Shown here piece after piece: positions 15,290 through 22,085 of a stretch of DNA of 53,923 bases. This stretch comes from ZC4RG42 sp036676355. Lineage in GTDB: Bacteria > Pseudomonadota > Gammaproteobacteria > Burkholderiales > SG8-39. Under the pieces are notes generated by a model. It did no database searches, was not told where the DNA came from, and saw nothing but the letters and a program-made list of their open reading frames with translations. The position numbers were made by a program, and so were the translations under genes. Within the stretch, counting starts at the first letter, position 1. Each line of letters opens with the position of its first letter. Location: contig JAKFDA010000094.1 in assembly GCA_036676355.1 (NCBI GenBank), positions 1-53,923 on the forward strand, in the 5' to 3' direction.

Positions 15290-16792
15290 TTACGCAGTAG
15301 CAGGCTTGCGCATCATTTCCAACGCCCCTTGGATCATCGGAATGAGCAACAGCACGATCGACAGACCGGTGATGCCGCCAACGAGGTAGTTCGAGAAGAA
15401 GATCGACACATCCCCTGACGAGAGCAGCATCGACTGACGGAACGAATCTTCCGCGGCGTTACCAAGCACCAGCGCGAGCACCAGCGGCGCGAGCGGGTAG
15501 CTCAGCTTACGCAGCAGGTAACCCATGAAGCCGAACATGATCATCATGTAGATATCGAAGATCGAGTTCGCAACGGTAAACGCACCGATCGCGCAAATCA
15601 CCATGATGACCGGCGCAATGATCGAGAACGGAATACGCAGAATCGCCGCAAAGAACGGAACGCAAGTCAGCACTACGAGCAAGCCGACGATGTTACCCAA
15701 ATACATACTGGCGATCAGGCCCCACACGAAGTCCGGTTGCTCCAGGAAGAGCAACGGTCCGGGCTGCAGGCCCCAGATCAGCAAGCCGCCGAGCAGCACG
15801 GCTGCAGTCGGCGAGCCGGGCACACCGAGCGTCAACATCGGCAGCAATGCGGATGTGCCGGCCGCGTGCGCCGCGGTTTCCGGCGCCACAATGCCTTCCA
15901 TCTCGCCCGTTCCGAACTTGTCCGCGGTCTTCGAGAAACGTTGGGCAACACCGTAGCTCATGAAGGAGGCCGGCGTTGCACCGCCAGGAACGATACCCAT
16001 GAAGCAGCCCACCGCGCAGGCGCGCACGGAAGTTGCCCAGAACTGCGGCAGTTGCTTCCAGGTGTGCAACACGACTCGCAAATCGATCTTGGCCTTCGCG
16101 CCTTTGAATTCCAGCCCCTCTTCCATGGTGAGCAGGATCTCACCGATACCGAACAAGCCGATAACCGCGATCAGGAAATCGAAACCTTTGAGCAGATCGG
16201 TAAAGCCGAACGTCAGGCGCAATTGGCCGGTCACCGTATCGAGGCCTACAGCCGCCAGCGTGAAGCCGATCATCATGGATACGATGGTCTTCAGCGCCGC
16301 ACCTTTTGCCATGCCGACGAAGGCTGCGAAAGTCAGCAGATACACCGAGAAGAATTCAGGCGGGCCGAAGCTCAACGCGAATTCCGCAATGATGGGCGAC
16401 AGGAAGGTGATAAGAATCACCGCCACGATCGCGCCTACGAATGAAGACGTGAATGCAGTGGTCAACGCACCGCCGGGATTGCCCTTCTGCGCCATCGGAA
16501 ACCCGTCGAAGGTCGTCGCGACCGACCACGGCTCACCGGGGATGTTGAACAGAATAGACGTCATCGCGCCGCCGAACAACGCGCCCCAGTAAATGCAGGA
16601 CAACATGATGATCGCAGTCGTCGGCGACATAGAGAATGTCAGCGGCAACAAAATCGCGATACCGTTTGCACCGCCCAAACCCGGCAGCACACCGATCAGC
16701 ACCCCAAGCGTGACGCCGACCAGCATGAGCAGAAAATTCGTAGGCGTCAGCACTACGGCGAAGCCATTAAACAATAAACCTAGCTCTTCCAC
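15290..16792 (-). CDS. tctA: Tripartite tricarboxylate transporter large permease, TctA family
   Basis: A 500-residue inner-membrane protein with about 11-12 hydrophobic helices. Family strings are present: GVLPGLGGANGIAILLPLTF near residues 34-53, FGGAMTSILFNIPGEPWSVATTFDG and the second-half repeat GIVPGGATPASFMSYGVAQRF. TctA is the main transport channel of the three-part TTT carrier, which takes up di- or tricarboxylates with the help of a periplasmic Bug protein. Last gene of tctC-tctB-tctA, 43 nt after tctB. Substrate cannot be read from sequence. Its position beside oxc/frc and the FNR-like box before tctC suggest oxalate or another C2 acid. The ATG at 16792 is the start. Confidence 0.93.
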   Translation of the reverse strand: MEELGLLFNGFAVVLTPTNFLLMLVGVTLGVLIGVLPGLGGANGIAILLPLTFSMSPTTAIIMLSCIYWGALFGGAMTSILFNIPGEPWSVATTFDGFPMAQKGNPGGALTTAFTSSFVGAIVAVILITFLSPIIAEFALSFGPPEFFSVYLLTFAAFVGMAKGAALKTIVSMMIGFTLAAVGLDTVTGQLRLTFGFTDLLKGFDFLIAVIGLFGIGEILLTMEEGLEFKGAKAKIDLRVVLHTWKQLPQFWATSVRACAVGCFMGIVPGGATPASFMSYGVAQRFSKTADKFGTGEMEGIVAPETAAHAAGTSALLPMLTLGVPGSPTAAVLLGGLLIWGLQPGPLLFLEQPDFVWGLIASMYLGNIVGLLVVLTCVPFFAAILRIPFSIIAPVIMVICAIGAFTVANSIFDIYMMIMFGFMGYLLRKLSYPLAPLVLALVLGNAAEDSFRQSMLLSSGDVSIFFSNYLVGGITGLSIVLLLIPMIQGALEMMRKPATA

Positions 16793-16835
16793 GGAAGCTC
16801 TCCCGATAAACCTTATCTATACGTTATCAACGTGT

Positions 16836-17339
16836 TTAATTTAATCCCAGCATTGCTTCGACCGGTCCCTTGGGTAAAGGCACGTGGAACCAGACCTCAA
16901 ACAGTAGGAAGAAGGTGACGCTGACGCCGACGCTCACTATGGCGGCCTTGATGAAATGGTATTTCCCAAGCCACATCATGAACGCAGCGATGAAGATGAT
17001 CGATGAAACGTAGATCCCGATCACGCCGATGAAGCCGGCGTAAACCGCAGACGGAATCAAAACCTTGAGCACCTGTTTGAACTGGTGCGCAGTAACGTAA
17101 GTCGATGCAGCAGCTTCCTTATTGCGCGCGCCGAAAAGAAAAATCAGCGCACTGCATACGACAATAATCATTGACGTATAGAACGGGAACGATCCGGCTG
17201 CCGGCCCTATTTCGCTCCAACCTGCTCCCAGCTCCCAGCTACCCCAGGCGGTGATGCCGAAAAGAATGATGAAGAACGCGGCGATGAATAACTCTGCCGC
17301 GCGCGTAGACAACAGGGGACGATCGTTCGTGTCATGCAT
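16836..17339 (-). CDS. tctB: Tripartite tricarboxylate transporter small permease, TctB family
   Basis: A 167-residue membrane protein with four predicted helices (near residues 13-32, 45-63, 88-113 and 125-150). It has the usual TctB length. It pairs with TctA in the membrane part of the transporter; its precise task is unknown even in model systems. The sequence is poorly conserved, so the call leans on topology and on its place between tctC and tctA. An intrinsic-looking hairpin (17367-17389) lies between tctC and this gene and may lower expression of the membrane parts relative to the binding protein. Confidence 0.88.
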   Translation of the reverse strand: MHDTNDRPLLSTRAAELFIAAFFIILFGITAWGSWELGAGWSEIGPAAGSFPFYTSMIIVVCSALIFLFGARNKEAAASTYVTAHQFKQVLKVLIPSAVYAGFIGVIGIYVSSIIFIAAFMMWLGKYHFIKAAIVSVGVSVTFFLLFEVWFHVPLPKGPVEAMLGLN

Positions 17340-17360
17340 GAGTTTGAATCCTGAGGCTAG

Positions 17361-17389
17361 TAAAAAGCCGCGGCCCTCCCGGCCGCGGC
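17361..17389 (-). terminator. Attenuator-type terminator between tctC and tctB
   Basis: Arms GCCGCGGCC (17367-17375) and GGCCGCGGC (17381-17389) with a 5-nt loop, followed on the minus strand by TTTTT. It sits between the tctC stop and tctB. Partial termination here would give more binding protein than permease. A further hairpin (17406-17431) lies closer to tctC. Confidence 0.7.
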
Positions 17390-17405
17390 GACTGTACTAA
17401 CGAAA

Positions 17406-17431
17406 GGCGCCAATCCTGCCGGACTGGCGCC
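17406..17431 (-). repeat. Hairpin just downstream of tctC
   Basis: GGCGCCA (17406-17412) and TGGCGCC (17425-17431), extended by TCC/GGA in the loop. It lies 12 nt past the tctC stop, ahead of the T-tailed terminator. It probably protects the tctC mRNA 3' end. Confidence 0.5.
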
Positions 17432-17443
17432 CTCGTACCGCTG

Positions 17444-18457
17444 TTACTTCTTGGCCAGGAAGCCGGCCGCCTTCATGAGTTCTTGATGGCGGGCTTCAGC
17501 TGCTTCCAGCCACTTACTGAACTCGGCGCCCGTCATCGTGGTCGTGTTGAACGCGCCTTTGGCCATGTAGTCTTTCCACTCCGGCGCTTCAACAACCTTG
17601 TTGAGCAGATCGACGTAGTACTTCACCGCGTCGTCCGGCACGCCGCCCGGCAGCATGATGCCGCGCAGCATCACATAGTCCATATTGACACCCGCTTCCT
17701 TGCAAGTCGGGATGTCGGACCACGCTTTGTCGCCAGCGATCTTGTCCTTATAGGGCATGCGCTCGTCGTCGAACACGCACAGCGGCTTGAGGTTGCCGCC
17801 GCGCCATTGCGCGACTGCTTCCGCAGGGTTGTTGACAGAGGAATCGACGTGACCGCCGACCAACTGCGTTGCCACCGTACCGCCTCCCTTGAAGGGGATG
17901 TAGGTGAACTTCGTGCCCGTCTGCTGCTCCAGGCCGACCGTAATGATCTGGTCTTCCTGCTTGGAACCCGTGCCGCCCATTTTGAATTTGCCAGGGCCGG
18001 CTTTCTTCGCCGCGTCGATGTATTCCTTCGCGGTGTTGGCCGGGTTGTCCTTGTTCACCCACAGCACGAACTGGTCGAGCGCCATCATTTTGACCGGGGT
18101 CAAATCCTTCCAGCTGAAGGGAACGCCAGTTGCGAGCGGGGTGGTAAACACGTTCGACAGCGTGATGATGATCTTGTGCGGATCACCTTTGGCGCCTTTG
18201 ACTTCCATGAAGCCTTCAGCGCCCGCGCCGCCGGACTTGTTGATAACGACCATCGGCTGGCTCATCAGCTTGTGCTTCTTGACGATACCGTCGATGAGGC
18301 GAGCCATTTGGTCAGCGCCGCCGCCGGTACCGGCCGGGACGATGAACTCTACCGTCTTGCTCGGTTCCCAGGCATTGGCCGGGGCTGCCACGAAGGCAGC
18401 TGCGGTGATTGATGCGATAGCTGCCAGTCGCAGCGGCTTGAGCGTGCGAAACGTCAT
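17444..18457 (-). CDS. tctC: Bug-family periplasmic binding protein of the TTT transporter (TctC)
   Basis: A 337-residue exported protein. A Sec signal (MTFRTLKPLRLAAIA...) is cut after APANA, near residue 29. The mature part starts with the Bug pattern (VEFIVPAGTGGGADQMARLI) and has the PFKGGGTVATQLVGGHVDSSV segment typical of the family. Bug proteins bind carboxylates through backbone and water contacts and deliver them to TctAB. The ATG at 18457 has a near-perfect GGAGGAG ribosome site. First gene of tctCBA. An FNR-like box (18579-18596) lies 120-140 nt upstream. Substrate is unknown; oxalate is the contextual guess, because the operon shares its box with oxc-frc, fhs and fdh. Confidence 0.92.
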   Translation of the reverse strand: MTFRTLKPLRLAAIASITAAAFVAAPANAWEPSKTVEFIVPAGTGGGADQMARLIDGIVKKHKLMSQPMVVINKSGGAGAEGFMEVKGAKGDPHKIIITLSNVFTTPLATGVPFSWKDLTPVKMMALDQFVLWVNKDNPANTAKEYIDAAKKAGPGKFKMGGTGSKQEDQIITVGLEQQTGTKFTYIPFKGGGTVATQLVGGHVDSSVNNPAEAVAQWRGGNLKPLCVFDDERMPYKDKIAGDKAWSDIPTCKEAGVNMDYVMLRGIMLPGGVPDDAVKYYVDLLNKVVEAPEWKDYMAKGAFNTTTMTGAEFSKWLEAAEARHQELMKAAGFLAKK

Positions 18458-18552
18458 GAGTACTCCTCCTTAAGTGGATTACTGCCGGCCACCTGCTCCC
18501 TTGCGGGTAACTACCTCTGCGGTGGCTTGTGAAGGCTCGTTATAGCGCCGTA

Positions 18553-18596
18553 ATTGTTCCCACTTTTGCGCATGAAACGCTTGATCACGGTCAAGC
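18553..18596 (-). promoter_or_regulatory. FNR-like box upstream of tctC
   Basis: GCTTGAT-CACG-GTCAAGC (18579-18596, core TTGAT-N4-GTCAA, one arm mismatch). A modest -10-like AACAAT lies at 18558-18553 on the minus strand. Its last base is 34.5 nt from the box centre, one base short of the spacing at oxc, fhs and fdhB. Confidence 0.6.
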
Positions 18597-18712
18597 TTTT
18601 TGGGGTTGGACCGTGGCCGAACATGGTCCGCAAAACCGGGCATGCGGCGCGGCTCGAGAGCCAGCGTCGCTAGTGTGCACCAAAATCAATTCTTGCACAT
18701 CTTTTCGCACCC

Positions 18713-19138
18713 CTATTTAACGACCAGAACCGGCACTTTCGAGAGATGCAAGGTCTTGCTGGCGACCGAACCCATCACCGCGCCCGCCAGACCAGTGCGA
18801 CCGTGAGTACCCATTACGATCTGATCGCACCCCTGCTCTTCGGCGAATCGCACGATCGAATGTGCCGGATCGCCCACAACGATATGGATTTGGTATTTCA
18901 CACCGGCGGTGTCCAGAGCATCGCGTGCAGGCTGCAATTCTTTCTTTGCTTCGTCCTGATGGTAGTGCTTGAGGTCATCGGGATTGACGAATCGTCCTAC
19001 ATCGCCCGGCAATGACGGCTGCACATTCAGCAGGTGCAGTTCCGGGCCGGCGGCGAAATGGGAAAGGTTATTCATGACGTATTGCGTTGCCCGCAGCGAG
19101 CAATCGGAGCCGTCTACCGGCAGCAGAATTTTTTTCAC
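18713..19138 (-). CDS. Universal stress protein, UspA family
   Basis: A 141-residue single-domain Usp. It starts with the phosphate-loop strand KKILLPVDGSDCS and carries the ATP-binding pattern G-x2-G-x9-G-S (GTHGRTGLAGAVMGS) near residues 114-128, followed by VPVLVVK. ATP-binding Usp proteins support survival during energy or redox stress; the exact task is unknown. It stands alone on the minus strand between tctC and the terC-type gene. I saw no FNR-like box upstream. The ATG at 19138 is preceded by GAGGAGGGCG. Confidence 0.92.
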   Translation of the reverse strand: MKKILLPVDGSDCSLRATQYVMNNLSHFAAGPELHLLNVQPSLPGDVGRFVNPDDLKHYHQDEAKKELQPARDALDTAGVKYQIHIVVGDPAHSIVRFAEEQGCDQIVMGTHGRTGLAGAVMGSVASKTLHLSKVPVLVVK

Positions 19139-19311
19139 AGCGCCCTCCTCGTAAATAAATTTATACGGACAGGAGAAGCGTATCCGTGCCTCTCGCCGGC
19201 CACATGTCGCTTAGCAAGCACCTTGCCGAGCGCTCCCAGCACATGTGAGACATCCGCCTTCTCTTCCTGGCAAGACCGCCATCGGGCCGTAACGGCGAAA
19301 GCCGGCTTACG

Positions 19312-19345
19312 CCAAAAAAAAACGGCGCCGTCATCAGGCGCCGTT
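19312..19345 (-). terminator. Intrinsic terminator of the terC-type gene
   Basis: AACGGCGCC (19321-19329) and GGCGCCGTT (19337-19345) around a 7-nt loop, with a nine-base T run on the minus strand. It lies 20 nt after the terC-type stop. Confidence 0.85.
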
Positions 19346-19365
19346 TTTCGCGTCCGCCGGCAGCT

Positions 19366-20097
19366 TTACGATGCGAGATCGACTTGCTTGCCGCTCTCCT
19401 GCCGCTTGGCAAGCGCCTTACCAACGGCGATGACGATTATCGCGCCAATCGCGCCGACAACGTACTCGAGCTTGATTCCACCCAGAAGCGCGTGGCCGTG
19501 GTCATCGAGCGTGAACATGGACCCGATCCACCCGGAAAGCGCCGGATCCGTCACCAGCATCTCCCCCGCCACGAAGCCCAGCAGGCCGCCTCCAATGGTG
19601 ATGATGACGGGAAAACGCTCCATCACCTTCAGCAGAAGCGTGCTGCCGAAAATGACCAGCGGAATCGAAATGGCCAGGCCGAGAACCAACAGCAACAGGC
19701 TGCCTTTTGCCGCTGCCGCCACGGCGATAACGTTGTCCAGGCTCATCACCAGGTCGGCAATCAGAATGGTTTTAATGGCAGCCGCGAGGTTGCTGGCGCC
19801 TTCAATGCCCTCTTCCTCTTTTTCGGGCAGCAACAACTGAATGCCGATCCACAACAACAGCGCCGCGCCGATGATTTTCAGATAAGGCAGTTCAAGCAGC
19901 GCCACGGCAAAGAACGTCAGGACGATCCGCATGATCACGGCGGCGCCCGATCCCCACCAGATGGCCTTTTTCTGCTGCGCAGGAGGCAGCGTACGAGAGG
20001 CGAGCGCGATAACAACGGCGTTGTCTCCGGAGAGGACAATGTTGATGCCGATGATCTTCATCAGGCCCGCCCAAAAATCAGGTGTTCCGAACTCCAT
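19366..20097 (-). CDS. TerC-family integral membrane protein (YjbE type)
   Basis: A 243-residue inner-membrane protein with about seven hydrophobic segments. It carries the paired family motifs NIVLSGDNAVVIALA (about residues 18-33) and DLVMSLDNVIAVAAA (about 114-128), whose acidic residues lie in the membrane as likely metal ligands. Relatives in Bacillus and E. coli export manganese or help load metal on secreted enzymes; the metal here is unknown. A single gene with its own terminator. No manganese (yybP-ykoY) riboswitch could be made out in the 133 nt between fhs and this gene. ATG at 20097. Confidence 0.85.
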   Translation of the reverse strand: MEFGTPDFWAGLMKIIGINIVLSGDNAVVIALASRTLPPAQQKKAIWWGSGAAVIMRIVLTFFAVALLELPYLKIIGAALLLWIGIQLLLPEKEEEGIEGASNLAAAIKTILIADLVMSLDNVIAVAAAAKGSLLLLVLGLAISIPLVIFGSTLLLKVMERFPVIITIGGGLLGFVAGEMLVTDPALSGWIGSMFTLDDHGHALLGGIKLEYVVGAIGAIIVIAVGKALAKRQESGKQVDLAS

Positions 20098-20179
20098 AGC
20101 GTCTTCTCCTAGTGAATCTTCACTTTAAAAAATCCTTTACGAACGCAGCTACGATGGTTGCGTCGCTTTCAGACACAAC

Positions 20180-20215
20180 AACGCCGGGCAGACGCTTGCG
20201 CGCCTGCCCGGCGTT
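20180..20215 (-). terminator. Hairpin terminator downstream of fhs
   Basis: Twelve-base perfect arms, AACGCCGGGCAG (20180-20191) and CTGCCCGGCGTT (20204-20215), loop of 12 nt. It starts 16 nt after the fhs stop. The T-tract is poor, so it may be Rho-assisted or a 3'-end stabiliser. Confidence 0.65.
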
Positions 20216-20230
20216 GAACCTGCCCGACTC

Positions 20231-21904
20231 TTAAAACAGACCGACGATCTTGCCGTTGACGATATCGATCTTGTCGGCAGACGGAACCCTCGGCAGGCCC
20301 GGCATGGTCATGATGTCGCCACAAACCATGACGATGAACTCGGCACCGGCAGCAAGACGCACTTCACGCACGTTGAGCGTGTGACCCGAAGGCGCACCAA
20401 GCAGCTTGGGATCGGTGGAGAAGGAATATTGCGTCTTCGCCACGCAGATCGGATAGTGGCCGTAGCCGTCTTCCTGCAGCTTCTTGATCTGGGCGCGCAC
20501 TTTCGTGTCGGCCGTCACATCGGCTGCGCCGTAGATCTTCGTCGCGATGGTCTTGATCTTGTCCCACAGCGGAGCCGACTCTTCGTATACGAATTTGAAG
20601 TCCGAAGGCTTCTTCTCGATGATGTCCACAACAGCCTTGGCGACATCCACCGCGCCCTTGCCACCTTCGGCCCAGTGGCGCGACTGCACGACCGGCACGT
20701 CGTGGTGCGCCATCTTGCGCTTGAGCAGATCGACTTCGGCATCGGTATCGAAAGTAAACGCGTTGATCGCCACCACGCAAGGCAGACCGTAATGGTTACG
20801 CACGTTGTTGACGTGGCGCTCCAGGTTGGTGATGCCTTTTTCCAATGCAACGAGGTTTTCTTTGTTCAGTTCCTTGACGTCTACGCCACCATGAAACTTG
20901 AGCGCGCGCAGGGTCGCGACAATGACGACCGCGTCCGGACGCAGGCCCGATTTGCGGCACTTGATGTCGATGAACTTCTCGGCGCCCAGGTCGGCACCGA
21001 AACCGGCTTCGGTCACGACGTAGTCGGCCAGTTTCAGCGCGGTCTTGGTTGCCATCACGGAGTTGCAACCGTGAGCGATGTTCGCAAACGGGCCGCCGTG
21101 AATGAACGCAGGGTTGTTCTCGAGCGTCTGCACCATGTTCGGCTTGAACGCTTCCTTCAGCAATACCGCCATTGCGCCGTGCGCTTTCAGTTGCGAGGCG
21201 GTGATGGGCTTCTGATCACGGGTGTAACCGATAACGATGTTGCCGAGACGAGTCTTCAGATCTTCGAGCGAGGTCGCCAGGCAGAAAATCGCCATGACTT
21301 CGGACGCCACAACGATGTCGAAACCGTCTTCGCGCGGGTAGCCGTTACCCGGGCCGCCCAGCGCAACCGTAATCTGACGCAGCGCGCGATCGTTCATGTC
21401 GAGCACGCGCTTCCACGCGATGCGACGAACATCGATGCCAAGCTCGTTGCCATGATGAACGTGGTTGTCGATCAGTGCGGCGAGCAGGTTGTTTGCCAGT
21501 TGGATAGCGTTGAAGTCACCCGTGAAATGCAGGTTGATGTCTTCCATCGGCACAACCTGAGCATAACCGCCGCCGGCGGCGCCGCCCTTCATGCCGAACA
21601 CCGGACCCAGCGAGGGCTCGCGCAGGCAGATCACCGCCTTCTTGCCGATGTGGTTCAGCGCATCGCCCAAGCCAACGGTAGTGGTGGTCTTGCCCTCACC
21701 GGCAGGCGTCGGGCTGATGGCGGTCACCAGAACCAGCTTGCCGTCTTTGTTATTTTTAAGCGAGTCAATATACTCGAGCGAAACCTTGGCCTTGTAGTGG
21801 CCATAGGGCTCGAGGTACTCGTCGGAAATCCCAAGCTTCTCTTGCGCCACTTGCGTGATGCGCTTCATCTTAGCTGCTTGGGCGATTTCGATATCTGAAG
21901 GCAT
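20231..21904 (-). CDS. fhs: Formate-tetrahydrofolate ligase
   Basis: A 557-residue enzyme that joins formate to THF with ATP, giving 10-formyl-THF for purines, serine and methionyl-tRNA. The nucleotide loop TPAGEGKTTTT lies at about residues 66-76. It is followed by family strings LREPSLGPVFGMKGGAAGGGYAQV and INLHFTGDF and by a normal C-terminus (VMTMPGLP region). Length is standard. Monocistronic: a hairpin follows and an FNR-like box with a good -10 precedes it. In this window it is the entry of oxalate-derived formate into one-carbon biosynthesis, while the adjacent formate dehydrogenase burns formate for NADH. ATG at 21904. Confidence 0.97.
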   Translation of the reverse strand: MPSDIEIAQAAKMKRITQVAQEKLGISDEYLEPYGHYKAKVSLEYIDSLKNNKDGKLVLVTAISPTPAGEGKTTTTVGLGDALNHIGKKAVICLREPSLGPVFGMKGGAAGGGYAQVVPMEDINLHFTGDFNAIQLANNLLAALIDNHVHHGNELGIDVRRIAWKRVLDMNDRALRQITVALGGPGNGYPREDGFDIVVASEVMAIFCLATSLEDLKTRLGNIVIGYTRDQKPITASQLKAHGAMAVLLKEAFKPNMVQTLENNPAFIHGGPFANIAHGCNSVMATKTALKLADYVVTEAGFGADLGAEKFIDIKCRKSGLRPDAVVIVATLRALKFHGGVDVKELNKENLVALEKGITNLERHVNNVRNHYGLPCVVAINAFTFDTDAEVDLLKRKMAHHDVPVVQSRHWAEGGKGAVDVAKAVVDIIEKKPSDFKFVYEESAPLWDKIKTIATKIYGAADVTADTKVRAQIKKLQEDGYGHYPICVAKTQYSFSTDPKLLGAPSGHTLNVREVRLAAGAEFIVMVCGDIMTMPGLPRVPSADKIDIVNGKIVGLF

Positions 21905-21972
21905 TACCTAGTCTCCTGGAATTCTCAGTCGCTGAAAAAAGACGCGGTCATGAGGCTGCGTCGAACCTTGAA

Positions 21973-22016
21973 AATATAGGCGCGTGCGGGAATATGCCAC
22001 ATTGACGGACGTCAAT
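21973..22016 (-). promoter_or_regulatory. FNR-like box and class II promoter of fhs
   Basis: ATTGAC-GGAC-GTCAAT (22001-22016), a perfect 6-bp inverted repeat. The minus-strand -10 TATATT (21978-21973) has its last base 35.5 nt from the box centre, the same geometry as at oxc and fdhB. The predicted start is near 21966, giving a leader of about 62 nt. Confidence 0.75.
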
Positions 22017-22039
22017 AGAAAGCCGGACACCCAAAAGTA

Positions 22040-22063
22040 AAACCCCGGCCTAAGCCGGGGTTT
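22040..22063 (-). terminator. Intrinsic terminator of the fdhBA operon
   Basis: AAACCCCGGC (22040-22049), loop CTAA, GCCGGGGTTT (22054-22063), with a TTTTACTTTT tail on the minus strand. It lies 23 nt after the fdhA stop and only about 25 nt before the fhs box. Confidence 0.85.
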
Positions 22064-22085
22064 CGTCCTGGACTACATACGTTGC

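Noticed and set aside
20098..20230. yybP-ykoY manganese riboswitch before the terC-type gene
   Set aside because: The only 133 nt available is largely the fhs terminator; no conserved riboswitch core was seen.
20381..21898. 505-codon open frame opposite fhs
   Set aside because: It is antisense to a clear fhs gene, has no family sense and no ribosome site. GC-rich DNA leaves long open antisense frames.
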